From positions 29,472,501 to 29,536,500 of the forward strand of contig NC_134146.1 in assembly GCF_033958435.1 (NCBI RefSeq): a stretch of 64,000 bases of DNA, written 5' to 3'. The notes under the pieces are model-generated. The model did not search any database. It worked only from the letters and a program-made list of their open reading frames with translations, and was not told the DNA's origin. The position numbers were made by a program, and so were the translations under genes. Shown in pieces: positions 61,746-64,000 of this stretch (position 1 is its first letter; each line of letters starts with the position of its first letter). This DNA comes from Carettochelys insculpta (lineage: Eukaryota; Chordata; Testudines; Carettochelyidae).

Positions 61746-64000
61746 GTAGGTAATTGCATTCAGTCACTGGCAAAGCCAAGTATACACAGCTAAACAGCAA
61801 TTAAGGAAAATAAATCTAAATTCTGTTCCCCATACATCTGGGGAACAGACAGGTATTTTTTCAGATATTAAAATGGGTCAATATTTATTGACATTTATAG
61901 TAATATTCCCTGCAGTCTTGCTGTACTGAGCTAGCTGAGGCCTGTGCAGAGTACCATTTTTTGTCATTTATATGGAGAGTGCTAATGTTCCAACCCTAGT
62001 AATATTGCACTTTTCTCCAGAGACACACCACTAGTAAACTCCTTAAATCATTCCTTTCCTTCTGAATGCGCTCCTCCATCTCACTTGTAATTGTGAACTT
62101 TACAGAGGAGGGATTATCTTTCCTTTTATATCATGCAGCACATTGTCAATGCTAACCTACTGGTAAATGGCAATGCCTCGGAACAGCATATGTTCAAGGG
62201 AATTTTAGGTTGGGAGACAGAGTGGTGCTAATCTAGTTGTTTGGTATCTGTCTGTAATTCCAAACTCAGTCCACAGTCCTGAATATCCGAATAACCCTCC
62301 AAAAATAATCAGGGTGATACTTACCACATTTCAGTGACACATCCAGCTGATGTGAAGGGGTCATTTCATATATCTTGTAGTGTCTATAGCCCATTGAAGT
62401 TATTGGCAATACTCCCTTTGTAGTCAACAGGCAGCGAGCAAATCAGAGAATTTAGTTGATGACCAGTTGCAGGCTGAGTAAGACTGAAACACATGAGTTT
62501 ACATCTGAAAGGTTTTCATGCCAAAGGGATGAGAAGCTTTTGAAAAATGAAAGCTTATTTCTGTAGTAACTGACAGGGTCAGCAGAGAATGTTTGTGTGG
62601 CACATACTGTTCAACACTGGCTCTTCAACTCCTAAATTCAAACTTGTCTCTGTGAGAGCTACTCATTTCTGACTGTTTAAAGAGGACAATAGAAAGTCTG
62701 AGAGACTGCTGTATTAATCCTGTCTGAATCAGTTGTAACACTCTGTTAATGTGAATCCAGGTTAACTACATGCATTCCAAGTATTTTTTTTCATTAGTAC
62801 ATTCCAAGCAATTTTTCAAATTAAGCAAGTGGTCCTGTCAATGTAGGAATGGTGTAAATTTCACCTAGCAAAGAATGTTTGGTTGTAACTTAGCTATTGA
62901 AATGTGAGCACTCTTATTCAAAACTTTTCAAAGTGTTATCTCCAGCTTTAGCAATTTTGCATAGGACTATCATCCTGCATATGAGAAATCATAGTTTCCT
63001 TTTTAGACACTGTATTGTTCTTTGAAAATCAACAAGAAGATGCATCTTTTTCAGATTCAGTTCTCACTTCGGGCTTGATCACAATCCCATTGAACTCAGT
63101 GGCAAAATTCCCCTTTACTTCTATATTGCAGGATTACCTGCACCGATTGGGAGAACCCCTCCCATCACTGCAGTGAGTGCCTGCACAGTATTTAAAAGTG
63201 TAGAGTCACACCTCTCCACGGGAGTACTGTGAATTAAGGTCAGAAACATTCAGTTTGTTACAACGTTGAACTCACCTTTTAGACAGCAGAGGCCAAACCA
63301 TTCCAGTGAAGTCAGTGGGAGTCTTTCCACTGACTTTACTGAACACCAGATTAGCCTCTTGGACCCTGTCCTCATTAATTATAGTATCTAAGGTTCCTCT
63401 CCCTTTTACAGAGAACAGCTTGGAAAATAATGAAAGCACTGAGGTAGTTCTTAACCTGCATTGAAAATAAAAGCACAGTGGGAGGGGGGGAAAGAAATAT
63501 ATTTTGGGAAATAATCTAGATCCCATGATACAGAATTAAGACCCAAATGTTTTTTTCTTCAACAAGCCCTAATTTACAAAAAGAATCCACTGTATTTTAA
63601 TTTTACAATGTTGTGGCTTATATTTTTTCCGTCAGTTTAAACTGTATATAACAGTCTCTGAAAACTGAAAATATATCGGCCGAAAAAAGAGAGTCTGAAA
63701 ATAAGAAAAAACTGATCTAAGTAGTTAAATTCTGATCTCTGCTACTAACAAAAAAATTCCTTGTTAAGTTTCCCTTTTTAAAAAAAAATTCTCAAATTTC
63801 ATTGCTATACATACGAGATGGCTATGCTAAATCAGTGTCAGGAGTGAATAAAAAGTCAAAAATCCTTTCGCAGCTGCTTTAATCCTCCCATTTTAAGAAT
63901 GTAAAACTGGCAGAGTGTTGCGCTTGCACTTTACTCTTATGATGCTTATTTCCAGTCCGGTGAGTATTTTGGCAGCTTGATACATGGTGTTTCTGTCTGT
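61746..64000. other. TIPARP: TIPARP intron 2 (start), no exon seen
   Basis: The next TIPARP exon is not found before the window ends. Traces of the old AAGTCARTGRG repeat occur at 63090-63105 and 63305-63340 (GTGAAGTCAGTGGGAGTC with TTCCACTGACTTTACTG). Frames such as 63272-63526 on the - strand have no support. Confidence 0.65.

Noticed and set aside
61746..61752. Alternative TIPARP donor GGTAATT at 61749-61755
   Set aside because: Using GT at 61750 would include an in-frame TAG, whereas GT at 61746 keeps the frame open.

Overview
This is a vertebrate nuclear window, most likely from a turtle. The evidence is three intron-containing vertebrate genes in the order and orientation known from human 3q25.31, embedded in CR1 LINEs, DIRS-type retrotransposons, hAT and long-inverted-repeat MITEs, and old MIR SINEs. 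No L1 or Alu was seen. The repeat families look turtle-like to me, perhaps softshell, but that is recall and was not checked.

Layout. (1) About 1-25,520: the 3' half of KCNAB1 on the + strand (Kv channel beta-1 subunit). Its last six coding exons lie at 10223-10308, 13283-13403, 14270-14364, 20370-20490, 23584-23672 and 24278-24367, followed by a roughly 1.1 kb 3' UTR. The upstream exons lie before the window. (2) About 28,400-32,800: the complete coding region of SSR3 on the - strand (TRAP-gamma, five coding exons, 187 aa) with a CpG-island promoter at about 32.2-33.5 kb. KCNAB1 and SSR3 converge. (3) About 33.6-58.0 kb: an intergenic block that is mostly repeats, including CR1 copies, a 1.1 kb hAT element nested in a CR1, and a nearly complete but dead DIRS element (53.4-57.5 kb). 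(4) About 58.0 kb to the end: the 5' end of TIPARP (PARP7), with its CpG-island promoter and untranslated first exon, and the large first coding exon at 60751-61745 carrying the CCCH zinc finger. The WWE and catalytic PARP domains lie beyond the window.

The three genes do not form a pathway; they are a conserved syntenic block. KCNAB1 tunes A-type potassium channels, SSR3 is part of the ER translocon, and TIPARP is an AHR-induced mono-ADP-ribosyltransferase. Both CpG promoters carry motifs that fit the known regulation of their genes (ACGTGG-type UPR elements at SSR3, GCGTG dioxin-response cores at TIPARP).

No wholly new biological system was found. The points most worth checking are a GC-AG intron in KCNAB1, an unexplained reading frame with a poly(A) signal inside SSR3 intron 3, two very long DNA hairpins, and several nested transposon insertions with visible target-site duplications.
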